A stretch of 64,000 nt of DNA from Eleusine coracana subsp. coracana (GCA_032690845.1 CM064424.1:29808228-29872227), one strand, 5' to 3'; shown: positions 25,201 through 36,689, counted from the first letter of the stretch. A program made the numbers and translations. The notes: generated by a model from the letters alone, not told the origin.

Positions 25201-26749
25201 AAGAGCATGCTTCCATGGAAACAATATCACAATCCACAAAATCAGAATATGCACCAAGAGAGAAAGGGACACGTACCGAGCGTGTTACCTTTATTTTGCC
25301 GCCATCATTAAGCCATTGAACGTGATAAGGATGTGGATGCTTCCTTGTTGGCAATGATAACTGCTCCACCAAGGTCGTACTAGCCAAATTATTACAACTG
25401 CCACCATCGATGATTATATGGACTGCTCGTTCTTGCACAACGCCTTTAATATGAAAAATGTTGTGGCGCTGATTCTTTTCGTTTGGCACGACCTGTGTAC
25501 TAAGAACACGCTGCACAACAAGAGTTGCATACCTGTTGGCGGCACTAGAGTCGACATGAAGCTCCGTATTATCTGCATGATTAGTGGCAAGCATAGTCTG
25601 TAGAGTATCCTCAGAATCACTAGCAGAAGAATACTCACCGTCATCACGAATCAACATAGTTCGTTTGTTTGGACAATCGCGTATCACATGACCAAATCCT
25701 TTGCAACGGTAACATTGAGTATCGCGAGCTCGTCCAGACGACGAGGAGGACAGCAAGGTCGAGACAGATCTGGCCATGGGTGGAGCACTCGACTTGGACG
25801 AGGTCGCAGTGTGGTCGCGTGACGTGGAAGGAGGTGCCGATCGTGGAGCTGAAGGCGTCTTGGACCCTGCAAAAGTGTTAGGTCTTGACGAAGATTGTCC
25901 ATCCTGCACTTCACGTTCAGCTTTACAAGCATATTCAAACAAGGTGGTGATATCATCATAATTCTTATAATCAAGAATGTTCTGAATTTCACGATTTAAC
26001 CCACCCCTAAAGCGAGCCATAGCAGCATCCTCTAGTTCAACTAAACCACAACGAATCATACCCTTTTGCAAAGCTTGATAATAATCCTCTATAGATTATG
26101 AACCTTGTTGAAAGCGCTGCATTTGATTAAGCAAATCTCTAGCATAATATGACGGCACAAAACAACGACGCATAGCAGCTTTTAATGCCGTCCAAGTGGC
26201 TGGAACATTATTAGGATATTTTTGTCTATACTCACGCCACCAAAGTAAAGCAAATTCAGTAAATTCACTAATAGCAGCCTTAACTTGTAAATTAGCAGGG
26301 ATATCATGGCATGCAAATTTTTGTTCAACCTCTAATTCCCAATCAAGATAAGCACCCGAATCATATTTGCCAGTAAAAGTGGGGATACGAAATTTAATTC
26401 TGCCAAAAGAATCATTAGTAGGAACACGTACCTTATGAGCATGACCATGACGATTGGCGTTATCCTGCTCGGTGTCGGCGCCATAGTCGCGTGCAGTTTG
26501 CAACTCCGTGAGCTGCGTCGTCATGGTCCCAAGTTGCGTTGACATGGCCTCAAGACGAGTCATGATCGTCGCGAGCGTGGTGTGGGCAGCCGTATTAGCA
26601 AGGTTGAGCTGATCAAAACGCTCGTTCGATGAAGTAATCGTAGAGTCAAGTCTCTCGTGCATCAACTTCATGTCGTTTTGTAGACCTTCAACCTGCGCTT
26701 GGACTTCCTGGAGGGTGAGCTCCTCCGACTTCGAGTTGTTTTCTGCCAT
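22010..26749 (-). pseudogene. Gypsy-B gag-pol polyprotein, one in-frame stop
   Basis: One long frame reads from ATG at 26749 to 22010, broken only by a TAA at about 26096. Domains in order: coiled-coil and retrotransposon gag; a CCHC knuckle (CYRCKGFGHVIRDC, about 25680-25723); protease with IIDGGSC; RT with YFDD at 24273-24284; RNase H; integrase with HHCC (HGGGLMGHFGVFKTH, CTTCQ) and a DDE core; then a tail without a canonical chromodomain that enters the 3' LTR and ends with GPITRARA. Gag assembles particles, and pol copies and inserts the element. The LTR-overlapping tail fits group A CRM (centromeric) elements, where it is thought to help targeting; that subfamily call is inference. The upstream frame (gag) is 217 codons and the main frame 1353. 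Confidence 0.9.
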
Positions 26750-27271
26750 AGAAACACAAGCAACACAGAAAAAGATCCTACAACGAGAGGTGAGTGGTGG
26801 ATGAAAAGCTCAATCAAAAAGCTGTTATCAAATCCTTACCCGTCCTTACCAAGCACGCAAGTGTGAACTGCAACCACAGGTAAAATCGATGGAAGATTGG
26901 AGGAGCGATTGCGTGGTGAAACAAAAACCTGCTCGTAGTAGAAAATTTGTGGAGCTAGGAGGCTGCACTCAATCAAGGGTTAGCACAATTCAAACAATAA
27001 CTGCAAAGCTGAATAAAGGTGCTAAACGTGAAAAGATTGCTGCCGGCACAAGTGGAAGAGGAAAGAAGAAGAATCGAAACAAACGGATCCGAAGAAGGGT
27101 AAAGAACAGTAACGTGTCGCCTATGGTGCTCAAGCACTCTTTTTTCTTTTTTTTTCTCTTTTTTTTTACTTCTGCCCCTCTTTTTTTTTTAACCTATGTC
27201 AGGGGAGTGTGAAGAAAAAACAATGCACACACACTTTTTTTTTGAGGCAGGGGTAAAATGGTAATTAAAAG

Positions 27272-27299
27272 ATACTCTCTCTCTCTCTCTCTCTCTCTA
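27272..27299. repeat. (TC)n microsatellite in the gypsy-B leader
   Basis: About 13 TC units in the untranslated leader between the 5' LTR and gag of gypsy-B. A length-variable tract, with no coding role seen. Confidence 0.9.
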
Positions 27300-27741
27300 G
27301 AGTAGGGATAAACGAAAATTGAGCAGAACACAACACAAGGCGATGCGGGGCGGTTTACCACGTAACCGAGTTGGATGCAACGAGTCACGTGATTGACCCG
27401 GACTCACGGTGCGGCGGCAAAACTTGGCAAGTGATCGGCTGACCAAAACGCAACTGAGTAAAACTCGTTACGCGCGGCCAAGTAGGAGAGCGAGGCGGAG
27501 ACAACAGATGCGGCGGAAAGCAAATTGTGGTGGCTAAAACACACGATGTGGTGGAAGGATATGACAATGATGAGGAGAAAACAATGAAACACCGTGTACC
27601 AGCAACGATCAAAAGCGATAGCACAAAAACTCAACAACGCAAATTATTGAACAAAAGTGCGAGGCTCAAAACCGTACTGGGGTAAAATTATTTTTGTAGT
27701 TTTTGGTTTATGTGGACTTGGATAAACTCACCGAGAAACAC

Positions 27742-27758
27742 TGGAATGTGATACCACT
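27742..27758 (-). promoter_or_regulatory. Gypsy-B primer-binding site
   Basis: Read on the minus strand, AGTGGTATCACATTCC follows the 5' LTR directly. The TGGTATCA core matches an initiator Met tRNA 3' end; the distal half diverges. Confidence 0.65.
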
Positions 27759-28397
27759 TGATAGGTGTAGAGTGCCCGATCTTTCGGCGAGTGTAGATAA
27801 CTTCGATTCGGTGGATGTCGACCCTCACGATCCGACTACGACTAGCAAGCCCGAAGCGCCAATGCAATCGCTGAACCAACTTTCGGAGGATATTAACCTT
27901 GCGGTAAACAAGATTAACCTGATCACGAGGATCAATTCTTACGCGCAATCGAAGAACGAGCAAGAATTAGAGGCGAGTAATCTGATGTATTGCACGAAGG
28001 TGGAGTTCTGAATTCACGTCGAGAGACAAATGAATAGCTAAGCTAATCTTAAAACAAAACTCAACTATTACAAGGGGCGCAACCCTTGACTAAATAGGGG
28101 GAGCGCGACATCTAGGGCCGACTGAAGTAGAGAGGCGTGCGGTGGAGAGGTAGTCGCGCGACTTGGGCTACTTGGGCCTTCAAGGGGCGTCATCCTGGGC
28201 CGTCGTTCCTTAGCATCAAAACCATCTTCAATTCCTGGGCTCGATCTCTAGTGATTGGGCCCTTGTACGTTGTCGTCTCGTCGGAAGATGGGTCCATAAC
28301 TTGAGAAGGCGCGACGACGAGAGGTGGAGGCGTGACAACTTGGTTTGGCGCGCCGTCTTCCGACGTCGTTGTTCGTATGTCGTTGATGTCCTCATCA
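27759..28397 (-). repeat. Gypsy-B 5' LTR
   Basis: 639 bp, paired with 21579-22217. The C-terminal coding portion is open in this copy too, although it lies upstream of gag here. Confidence 0.95.
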
Positions 28398-28402
28398 GGA
28401 AT

Positions 28403-28709
28403 CATCAAGCGCTCAATCTCAGATGGCATAAGGGGAGCATTTCATGATGATAATGACAAAACCGCTATGGAATTGTTTTTCATAATAGAGGAAAGTTACA
28501 TAAGTGGTTCTATAAAATTCCTCATGAAAAGATTTACCACCTCACGTTATGATGAACTAAGTGGATTAGCAAAGCACATTAGTAGCATGTGGGACATAGC
28601 TTATGAGCTTAAGGCTCTTAGAATGGATCTTCCCGTCTCATGCATGGAGCATTATATTAACGAATCATTGAGAATCCATGAGATCACGGGAGTTGTTCTT
28701 AGTTTTTAG
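28403..28709 (+). pseudogene. Copia-A gag, continuation after gypsy-B
   Basis: Resumes the copia gag frame exactly after the GGAAT duplication. It carries the UBN2/gag-type block (SIKFLMKRFTTSRYDELSG, WDIAYELKALRMDLP) typical of copia capsid proteins and stops at 28707. No zinc knuckle, protease or RT follows. Confidence 0.7.
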
Positions 28710-31190
28710 TAGATGGAAATAAGTTGAAGTTCATATTATTAGCAATTTCATTTAGAATTGTTTAGTGGATTCAACATTCAGTTTGATGTCATTGAATGTA
28801 CCTCAGTGAATCTTTTGTTTCAATATATCAGTGTTTTATGAGTATATTATTTTTTATATCATCAAGTTTAAGTTATTCTTATTCTCTTGCTTTCCCACAA
28901 GCAAATTTCATAATTTTATTATGATTATTTAAATATAGAAGATATTATAAGTTAAGTGATGAGACCTTGTCAAATATGTGGTACACTCACGTTTAGACCA
29001 CCAATTCGAAGGGGAGAATGGAATATCTCATCAATAATATGCTTCAATTAAGATGATATATTAAGAATTTGCTTTTGTCTAGAATAAGAATTGATCTGAA
29101 CAAGTTCTTAATAAAGTAATAATTCTCTCCATGACAATTCATTGTCCATAAGTTCACGGACAAAATTAAGTGTAAGGCTTTTAAGCATAATATTAAGGAT
29201 AAGGTTTTCTCAGTAATACTATGAGCAATGTTGTCTTAGTATGTCGTTCTGTTGCTGATGACACATTGGTTTGGTACGTGTTGATTTCCTAATCCCGCCA
29301 CTATTAAATAAGAGTAAGTACAAGAGCAAATTTTATCATGCTAGACATGATTATCCACTAAGTACACCTAGATGCGTATATTTGAATGGAACTATCGAGA
29401 AGTTCATTTAGAATACACTTGTAATTAATTCTGATCACCGTTGTTTTAATTATGAGTTTAAGTTAAGTTTCACTTTTTTTCCCCACTGGTTATGCAAGTT
29501 GAAGCTTATTGCGTGGTTTTAATCGGACCACCATAGAGTTAAAATTCATGCTTTTATGTCCATCTTATTGTACTATTGCCAATTGTATCAAATAAGTCAT
29601 TGTGGTTTTATTCTTTATTCTGCCCATCGCTCGGTACAGGATAATTTTCACAGGTTCTATTGTGCTATCCATTTATGGCCACCGCTGTTGTGGGCTAGTA
29701 CAATGGAATCAAAGATGATTGAAGTATGATTATATTTATGATACTGGTCACCGCTGTTTTGTAAATATTAATCATATTAGTAAAGAAAACTGATTAGTGG
29801 CTAAATGTCGTGCCAAGATAAGAGAGCTACCATTGTAAATTATTTTTAGATAAGTTTGTGCGTCGACACTTTTAATATTCTGTCTATTCAGAATTCAATG
29901 GGAGCTCGCAAAGAAGAAAGGAAATAGGGGAGAAGAGAATCTTAATGAGATATAGGATAAGTTTTCTATATTGATGATTTAAGACATATACATATATGAT
30001 TTTTTTCATATATATACATTTTTTCATAAGTATGGGTTCCAAGAAAGGGGAAAAGTCTTCATCATATCATAAGTTACATCTAAGTGATGCTTTCCTATAT
30101 TATGGGGAGTATGATACTAAGATGGGACCAAAGTGAGTATTGAGATTGTCATTGGAGTACGAAAGATAAGCAAGGCTCTGAAGTGACAATGTGTGAATGC
30201 ATACACAGCTATGCCTATTTTATTTGCATTATATGGTAAATAATATTATAAGTATAAAGTTGAGAATAAGATAAATAGAAAGATGTTCCTAAAGATTCAA
30301 TAGAAGCAATATGCTAAGATCTATAAGTAATTGACTTAGCATGACAAGCCGGAATGCTTGACAAATTTTATTAGTTTTAGTCCAGGGGAGGTCCACTGAA
30401 AAAAGTGTTTTAAAGATTACGACACCGAATAACATGCTCATTTAATCAAGTTCTACTCAAATAATATTTTCTTGGAGTGTGTGGATATAAATGTGCATAA
30501 TTAAGTTTTATATCTTTCACTCTTACAGATGTGAGCGATTCTGTAGAAAGCTCTAAAGCAAGATTAGCATTATTAATGCTGATTTTATATAGCATGTTTC
30601 ATTTTAGACAGGCATATAAATTATATTCTGGTATAATAATAATAATTATTATTAAGTTTGCATTGATTAAATTCAATGTCACTGTATTTTGATTATAGTA
30701 TTCCTTTCAAGTAATATCGTATAGTTAATGGTGTCAAGCCGATTGACAAATATATGAGTATGAAGGAAGGGTCCCAAGATCAAGTCATGTTAATGTTTTA
30801 AGAAAATAGCTAGCTATATGATTAATTCAGGGTCTTATCTCTTATTCTATTTTCATGAAATTAGTATGGATTTGATGATTAACCTGAAATATGATTCTGG
30901 ATGAGGCCGAATAAATAAACTCTCAAAATAAGTTAATAAGTGTTCTATCAAGGTATTGTAGTGGCTTTGGTTAATGAAGTCCCGGTATGTCTGTAATGTC
31001 TGCCGATGACGCATTGGCTAGGTTTTGCTATGGTATTGAGTGTGAACATAAAGCGAACAAAAATTTAAGTTTAAGATTAAAATTGTTCAATTAAGTGGGA
31101 GATTGTTGATCTATGAATATCCACCTGCATGTGATCAATAAAATGAATACTATAAAGAATAAGCCATTGACCTTTGGTCAAAGGGGAGAA
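28710..31190 (+). other. Copia-A non-coding interior and polypurine tract
   Basis: About 2.5 kb of AT-rich sequence without recognisable pol. It ends in AAAGGGGAGAA (31180-31190), the polypurine tract beside the 3' LTR. Either pol was lost early or this family is non-autonomous. Confidence 0.6.
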
Positions 31191-31664
31191 TGTTGGAATT
31201 GACGTCGGTCTGATCTAATTGGGCCATCAGGCCCAATTTTAATCCTATACTAATCCCTGTTAGCTGCCTTTGATTGGGAGACAAACTCAGCCCACTTAAG
31301 GGCCCGACCCCACGTCTACAACACTATATAACTAAAGGGAGACCCCTAGGTTTCCCTAATCGTGAGTTAGTTCACGGGTTAAGCCGTCAGGGGTGTTTGT
31401 ACCCTAACCTAACCAATCTTGAAGGGTGCTGGAAGGCATGGAAGATCGGTGTCCCTCTCTACATCGACATCCAGGCGTTCTTCATCCTCTACTTCATCTA
31501 CTTCCTCTACGGTGGCTAATGTCCTGTTTCATCTACACTACAACAGGCTTTAGGGAGAGATCATCATGACTAGTAAGTCAATTAAGCAACAATTTTAAGT
31601 TTTCTAGGTGTGATCTTTGCTAGACTAGTGATCCTGCTAAGTAGTTGATCAAATTGATGTAACA
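31191..31664 (+). repeat. Copia-A 3' LTR
   Basis: 474 bp, paired with 20039-20511, directly preceded by the polypurine tract and followed by the ACAAG target duplication. Confidence 0.92.
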
Positions 31665-31868
31665 ACAAGACCGCTTCGAATATCCCATAGTCTAAGAGAA
31701 CCCATGGACCCACCAGATAGGAAGATATTGTGGTTACTTGGATTGAACTTGATGACCTCCACAGTTTGATCCTCCTTAAATACTTTCACGTCTTTTCCCT
31801 CAGCAGCATCAACTTGTCGCAAGGAACAATCATACCTGCTAGAAAGTAAAGACGGACCGAGAAGCAAC
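31665..31868 (-). pseudogene. WDR25: WDR25-like WD40 gene, exon 2 central piece
   Basis: On the minus strand this encodes parts of two WD40 repeats (SLLSSRYDCSLRQVDAAEG, then VFKEDQTVEVIKFNPSNHN and GSLRLWDIRSGL). Copia-A interrupts it after the GL codons; removing the element restores the frame into 20038-19904. Its upstream neighbour (31869-31978) is in a different frame. Against the WDR25 family about 11 bases seem to be missing at the junction near 31868, removing the short block that normally precedes the SLxGxSLLSGG motif. That is a frameshift independent of the retrotransposon. Confidence 0.78.
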
Positions 31869-31978
31869 CTTTACAACAGCAATATGATATCTCAAAACAC
31901 AAGCAGTTGTATTCCCTTTGTCCCATACATTCCATATGTGAACTGTATGGTCCATTCCAGGAGATGCAAGAAGATGTG
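31869..31978 (-). pseudogene. WDR25: WDR25-like WD40 gene, exon 2 start
   Basis: It begins after a good acceptor (TTTGCAG) and encodes HLLASPGMDHTVHIWNVWDK, then LRYHIAVVK, the second half of a WD40 blade. The phase matches the donor of the exon at 45913-46071 (one base carried over to form an Ala codon). The intron between them is now about 13.9 kb because of inserted elements. Confidence 0.8.
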
Positions 31979-32096
31979 CTGCAAACATTCTTGTTCATGA
32001 GTATCTGCCGATTCAATAATAATAATTCAAAAGTTAAAATTCAAGCTAATGATTCTAGGAATTGTGTCTATTAAAAGTGATATGACTGATAACTCT

Positions 32097-32187
32097 GTTC
32101 GGAGTAAGGTGGTGGTGTTTGTAAGGGACCGGTTTCTTTCTTCTTAATACAAAGATACATAGCTCTCCTACGTATTCGAGAAAAAAA
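32097..32187 (+). mobile_element. 91-bp 5'-truncated LINE insertion
   Basis: It ends TAATACAAAGATACATAGC, CTCTCC and an A-run, the L1 family tail also seen at 18195. It is flanked by an imperfect 18-bp duplication (GATATGACTGATAACTCT at 32079-32096; 32188-32205 differs at two positions). It lies in the WDR25-like intron. Confidence 0.85.
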
Positions 32188-32969
32188 GATATGACTAATA
32201 TCTCTATTAACGAACCAGAAAACATTGAAACTGGTGATTCCACTATCAATTCATTAATCAGAATTTACAATGAAATTACATGCATCACATTTCTCGAACT
32301 GTTACTTAAAGTGGGAAACATAATCCAACATAACAAGGAAAAGAACATACATCTATTGAGAAGAGCAACAAGGGATCAAGAAATTTTGAAAGCACAACAA
32401 TACTACTTTGTTCATGACACACACACACCAAGCTCCACAATAACTACGACCATCACTCATGCCACACATGTTCAATTAATTCCTTCCTTTTGTTGTTCTA
32501 TTCATGACGATTTCCCATGGAACCTCGCAGAACACAAACAAAGCAACAAGGCATCCCTCTAGGATGGCTGTATGTCACAAACATATGGAACAAAGTGGGG
32601 ACACCAAATTCTCATCAAGGTACTTCACATTGTAAGACATTTCTTGTTGGATTTGACATTAATGGAGATAGTGTGAAATGTGATATTTCTTTAAACCTAC
32701 CGTATACACGGTAATAATTTAGTAAGAAATATGAAATGCAAGCATTTCCACAATAGCACAAAATCAAAGATGTCTTAATCAGGTGATCTATCTGACTCTC
32801 TCAGTTTTCACAAAATCAAAATTCCAGATGCATTCATTTCAATTCCGGTGGGCTTATTTATAGAGTTCTGATTATGGGTGGATATGGAGCAAGCTCGGCT
32901 CGGCTTGGACCCCCGGTCGAAACTACTGGCGCAAGGGAGTTCAAGACTGGACAATAAAAGCCTACACAA
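32188..32969. other. Intron sequence and 3' flank of copia-C
   Basis: Mostly AT-rich. An open frame at 32191-32562 has no recognisable domain. The part from about 32800 probably includes 3' untranslated or LTR remains of copia-C. Confidence 0.4.
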
Positions 32970-35150
32970 AGGCCCCCCTCCCCCATAGTCACAACTAGCC
33001 ACTGACAATGTTGAGACTGGATCAAAACTCTGAGAATGTCGAGGAGGGGAGACCCTTGGTGAAGATGTCGGTGAACTATGAGGTGGTCGAGACATGGAGC
33101 ACCCGAACATGGCCAATAACGACCTAATCATGAACAAAGTAAAGGTCGATCTCCACATGCTATGTTCGCTGATGCTAAACCAGGTTGGTGGAGAGGTACA
33201 TGGCGCTGACGTTGTCGCAGTAGACGAGTATGCTCCTGGCGAGCGGACTGTGAAGCTCCACCAAGAGCTATTGTAGCCAGGACACCTTAGCCAAGCCGCT
33301 GGCAACCGCTCGGTACTCCACCTCGGCACTGCAGCGGGAGACCACTGGCTATCGCTTGGTCGACCAAGAGACCAGGTTGCCGCCAAGGAAGACGACATAG
33401 CTGGAGGTCGAACGACGAGTGACAGGACACTCCGCCCAGTCAACGTCGGTGTAGACGACGAGCTCGGTGGGGGGGGGGGGGGGGAGGGGAGCCCGGTGAA
33501 GAAGCAGGCCATAGTCAATAGTACCTCGAACATAGCACAACAGATGCTTCAGAGCAGCAAAATGTGACTCTCGAGGATCATGCATATGAAGGCAGAGCTG
33601 TCAGATGGCATATGTGATGTCTGGCCTGGTGAAGGTGAGGTACTAAAGAGCCCCAGCAAGACTCCGGTAAGCAGTCAGGTCAGCAACCAGAGCACCCACA
33701 TCCACAGAGAGCTTCCCTTGTGTGTCGACCGGGGTGGAGCAGGGCTTGCAGTTAGTCATTCTAGCTCGCTCTAGTATATCAAAAGCATACTGCCGCTGGT
33801 GAAGAAAGAGGCCAGAGGGACGAGGCTCCACAGTGACACCCAGGAAGTGGTGGAGCACACCCAGATACTTCATGACAAACTCACGCTACAATGACTGAAT
33901 GGTAATTTGAAGGATGACCGGAAGCGGTGAGGATGATGTCGTCAACATATAGCAGTAGGTACACAGCCTTAGAGCCCCGACGGTAGACAAACATAGAGGT
34001 GTCAGACTTGCACTCAATGAAGCCCAACGAGGCCAAGAACGTGGCAAACTGAGAGTACCACACCCGAGGCGCCTATTTTAGGCCATAGAGGGACTTGTTG
34101 AGGCGGCATATCAGATCCGGACGACTGGAATCCACAAATCCCGCCGGCTAACTACAGTAGACTGTGTATATCAGAGTGCCATAAAGGAAGGCATTCTTCA
34201 CATCGAGCTGGTGCATGGGCCAGGAGCGGGAGAGAGACAGTGAGAGAACCGTGCGCACTATGGCCAGCTTCACCACCAGAGTGAAAGTCTCATCATAGTC
34301 CATTCCAGGCCACTAGGTGAAGCCCCGAAAAATTCAGCGAGCATTGTAGCGCTCCAGAGATCCGTCAGCCCGACGCTTATGCGTCCAGATCCACTTGCCG
34401 GTGACCACATTGCAACCAGACAAACGCTGCATGAGGTCCCATGTCTGGTTGACAAGAAGGGCCGCATACTCTTCCTCCATGGCCCGATGCCAGTGAGGAT
34501 CCGCTAGGGCATCACGGACGGAGGAGGGCACAAGAGAGACCCCCGGCTCCCCCTCGGGGGTAGAGAGGGCCACAGACCGGAGGACGCCCGCTGCCCGTCG
34601 TGTCACCATGGGATGAGTGTGTTCAGGATCCCAATGGACGACAGGCGGGTTGTACACTTGCCGGTGACCACATTGCAACCAGATGGACACTGCACGTGGT
34701 CCCAAGTCTGGTTGGCAAGAAGGGCCACATACTCTTCCTCCATGGCCTGACACCAGTGAGGATCCGCCAAGGCATCACAGACGGAGGAGGGCACAGGAGA
34801 GACCCCCGACTCCCCCTCGGGGGCAGAGAGGGCCGCAGACTGGAGGACGCCCGCCGCTCGCCGTGTCACCATGGGATGAGTGTGTCCAGGATCCCGATGG
34901 ACGACAGGCGGGTGGTACACCTCCTGATCGAGCCGAGAGAGCCTGAGAGCGGACTGTCGGCTTAGGCAGAGGCAGTGGCAGCGGTGCCACCACCGGCTCT
35001 GGCACTGCATGGCGCCTATATACCTGCACTGGCTCGGTGTAGCGTGCTATGAAGCCTGGAGGCTCACGCGGTGCAGGAAGGGGCAACGGTGCCGCGTGTG
35101 GTGCAAGTAGAGACTCCAGGGCCACACGTGGCGTAGCGGAGAAATTAATA
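32970..35150 (-). pseudogene. Copia-C pol remnant (RT-RNase H)
   Basis: On the minus strand: proline-rich linker; start of the copia RT domain (DPHWHRAMEEEYAALL, NQTWDL, VVTGKWIWTHK); RT active site YVDD near 33940; GVLHHFLGVTVEP; and RNase H (VVYTDVDWAECPVTRRSTS) ending with the conserved DIFTKGLPS block near 33040. This is the Hopscotch/Retrofit-like copia order. Many frameshifts and stops are present. No LTR pair was identified. A 263-bp tandem duplication repeats the RT start, and a run of 16 G at 33469-33484 encodes a proline tract in antisense. Confidence 0.8.
34394..34919 (-). repeat. 263-bp tandem duplication inside copia-C
   Basis: 34394-34656 and 34657-34919 align end to end with scattered substitutions. 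Anchors are CTTGCCGGTGACCACATTGC at 34394 and 34657, and CATGGGATGAGTGTGT near 34609 and 34871. It duplicates the start of the RT domain. Confidence 0.88.
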
Positions 35151-36061
35151 TCATGTCCCTCTTTAGTTTCCCCAATGATTGGAGAACATAGAAATCCAAC
35201 ATTTTCTTGATACCATAATCCACAAACTAAGAGAATAGTAGCTAACAAAGTTTCAAAATCAGTTACTCATTTTTAAAGCATTGTTTAAAAAATACCATGA
35301 AGAAAGAATAATTATGAGAAACCATGTGGATATGTGCCATGGTTTGCAATATGTGATGAGTAATTGACTTGAGCGGATTTGGTGTTTGAGTTGAAATGCG
35401 GGAATCTGGGGATTGCATGAGTTTGTGCATGTCATGATTTTGACTAACCGGAGTTGGTGGAAGTATTGGTGAAGTTGTAGGAGTTGGGAAATGTGTTTGC
35501 TTGTCTCATGATGTGTAGGTCACTGGAGTCGACTTGGCGGTCAACAGTGAGAGGATCGGGCACAAGTAGGGGACTTGGGGCCGGACGATCGGGATGCCAG
35601 GTGAAGTCAAGGGTGATCCACACCGTACACGTGGAGAGGCAAGAAGCACGGACGGTTTCGCGGTTGAGCCTCAAAACCGTGGTGGTGATGAAGACGGTGT
35701 GTTGACCAAGTCAAGGCGAGCGGGATGCCGGTGCAAGTGACATGGGGGCCCGATGGACATGGACCGGGAGAGACTTGCCGGTGGTCATGATCGTGGGACG
35801 AGGTGACACGGGTCGACATCGAGAAGTCGTGCTTTGAGAAGCATGCAAGGCGGTTTCCTGGTTTGGGCCTCAAAACCGGTGGCGGTGATTGGAGGTGCAC
35901 ATGGCACCATTGTGGAACTTGCATCAAGGCGAAGCAAAGATGTGAAGGGCCCGATGGCATTTGGGTGAAGGAAAGAGAGATGGACAAGTTTGCCCCCGGT
36001 GGTAGGTGACAATGTTATGTAGGTCAAGGGTAGTGTGGTCTTTTGGACAATATGACCCTAG

Positions 36062-36072
36062 GCATATATAAG
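36062..36072 (+). promoter_or_regulatory. TATA box of the copia-D LTR
   Basis: CATATATAAGG, with the counterpart CTATATAAGG in the 3' LTR near 44922. The position, about 60% into the upstream half of the LTR, fits a U3/R promoter. Confidence 0.6.
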
Positions 36073-36689
36073 GAGAGGTGTGGTTGGTGGGAGAGGTGCC
36101 TCTTCCCATTAGCCTTGTGTTAGGAACTCATTTCAAAGTGCTAGGAGGTCTTCATGTAAAAGAGGAGAGGAAAGGGTGTGTGAGAGACATCTCTTGCTCT
36201 TCCAAATAGTGGGAGGAAGAGGGTGGCTTCCTAGCCATGTATCCATGTATCTTGAATTGATGAATCAATGATATGAGATTCAAATTCGTGCTCAAGTTCT
36301 TCCTCTCTCCCTAAATCCCGAATTTCTCTTTTTCCCTATTTTCGGAGCTATTTTCGTGGTGATTTTTTATCTTGATTTCGAGTGAGTTTTGGGATGGATT
36401 TTGTGAGGGATCTTGGTTCTATGATGTGCTAGAACAACCCTATGTAGGTCCTTGACCGAATCAAAGGCACTAGCACCTTTGATTTGAAAGATCTCTCAAG
36501 TTCCCCTTTTTGGTGTTCTTGGCACAAGATCTGAAATTCATGATGATTCCTTGTGCTTTTGGAGTGGATCGATTTAGATGAGGGTCGTGATGTATTGAGG
36601 ATGATCTGGTCCAAATTTTGTGATTTTTGGAGTTTGTTTGGTAGGGTTTTGGCAATTTTCTTTCCCGAACGGAGCTGCTGTTTTGCCCA

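Larger units (their letters stand above)
21579..28397 (-). mobile_element. Gypsy-B, nearly intact Ty3/gypsy element (CRM-like chromovirus)
   Basis: Two 639-bp LTRs (21579-22217 and 27759-28397) flank a gag-pol region on the minus strand. The exact target duplication is GGAAT (21574-21578 and 28398-28402), inside copia-A gag. On the minus strand the LTRs run TGATGAGG to CTAT(C/T)A-type ends. The primer-binding site is next to the right LTR, and a polypurine tract AAGAAGGGGAGGA is next to the left one. The coding frame has one internal stop. The LTRs differ at about 23 of 639 positions by eye, fewer than in copia-A, as expected for the later arrival. Confidence 0.95.
20039..31664 (+). mobile_element. 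Copia-A, LTR retrotransposon inserted in the WD40 exon
   Basis: LTRs lie at 20039-20511 and 31191-31664. The ends are TGTTGG...GTAACA and the exact target duplication is ACAAG (20034-20038 and 31665-31669). A primer-binding site TGGTATTAGAGC (initiator Met tRNA, one change) follows the 5' LTR, and a polypurine tract AAAGGGGAGAA precedes the 3' LTR. Gypsy-B sits inside at 21579-28397; without it copia-A is about 4.8 kb. Only gag fragments are recognisable and no protease, integrase or RT is seen. It looks non-autonomous or deleted. The LTRs differ at about 34 of 474 positions by eye. Confidence 0.93.

Noticed and set aside
26889..27212. 107-codon plus-strand open frame
   Set aside because: Lies in the untranslated leader of gypsy-B on the opposite strand; low-complexity.
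31839..31868. A 30-bp intron in the WD40 exon (GTTGCT...TTTCTAG)
   Set aside because: Too short for a plant intron, and its sequence still aligns with coding sequence; a small deletion explains the frame change better.
32191..32562. 123-codon plus-strand open frame
   Set aside because: No known family, AT-rich intron context, and no splice or promoter support.
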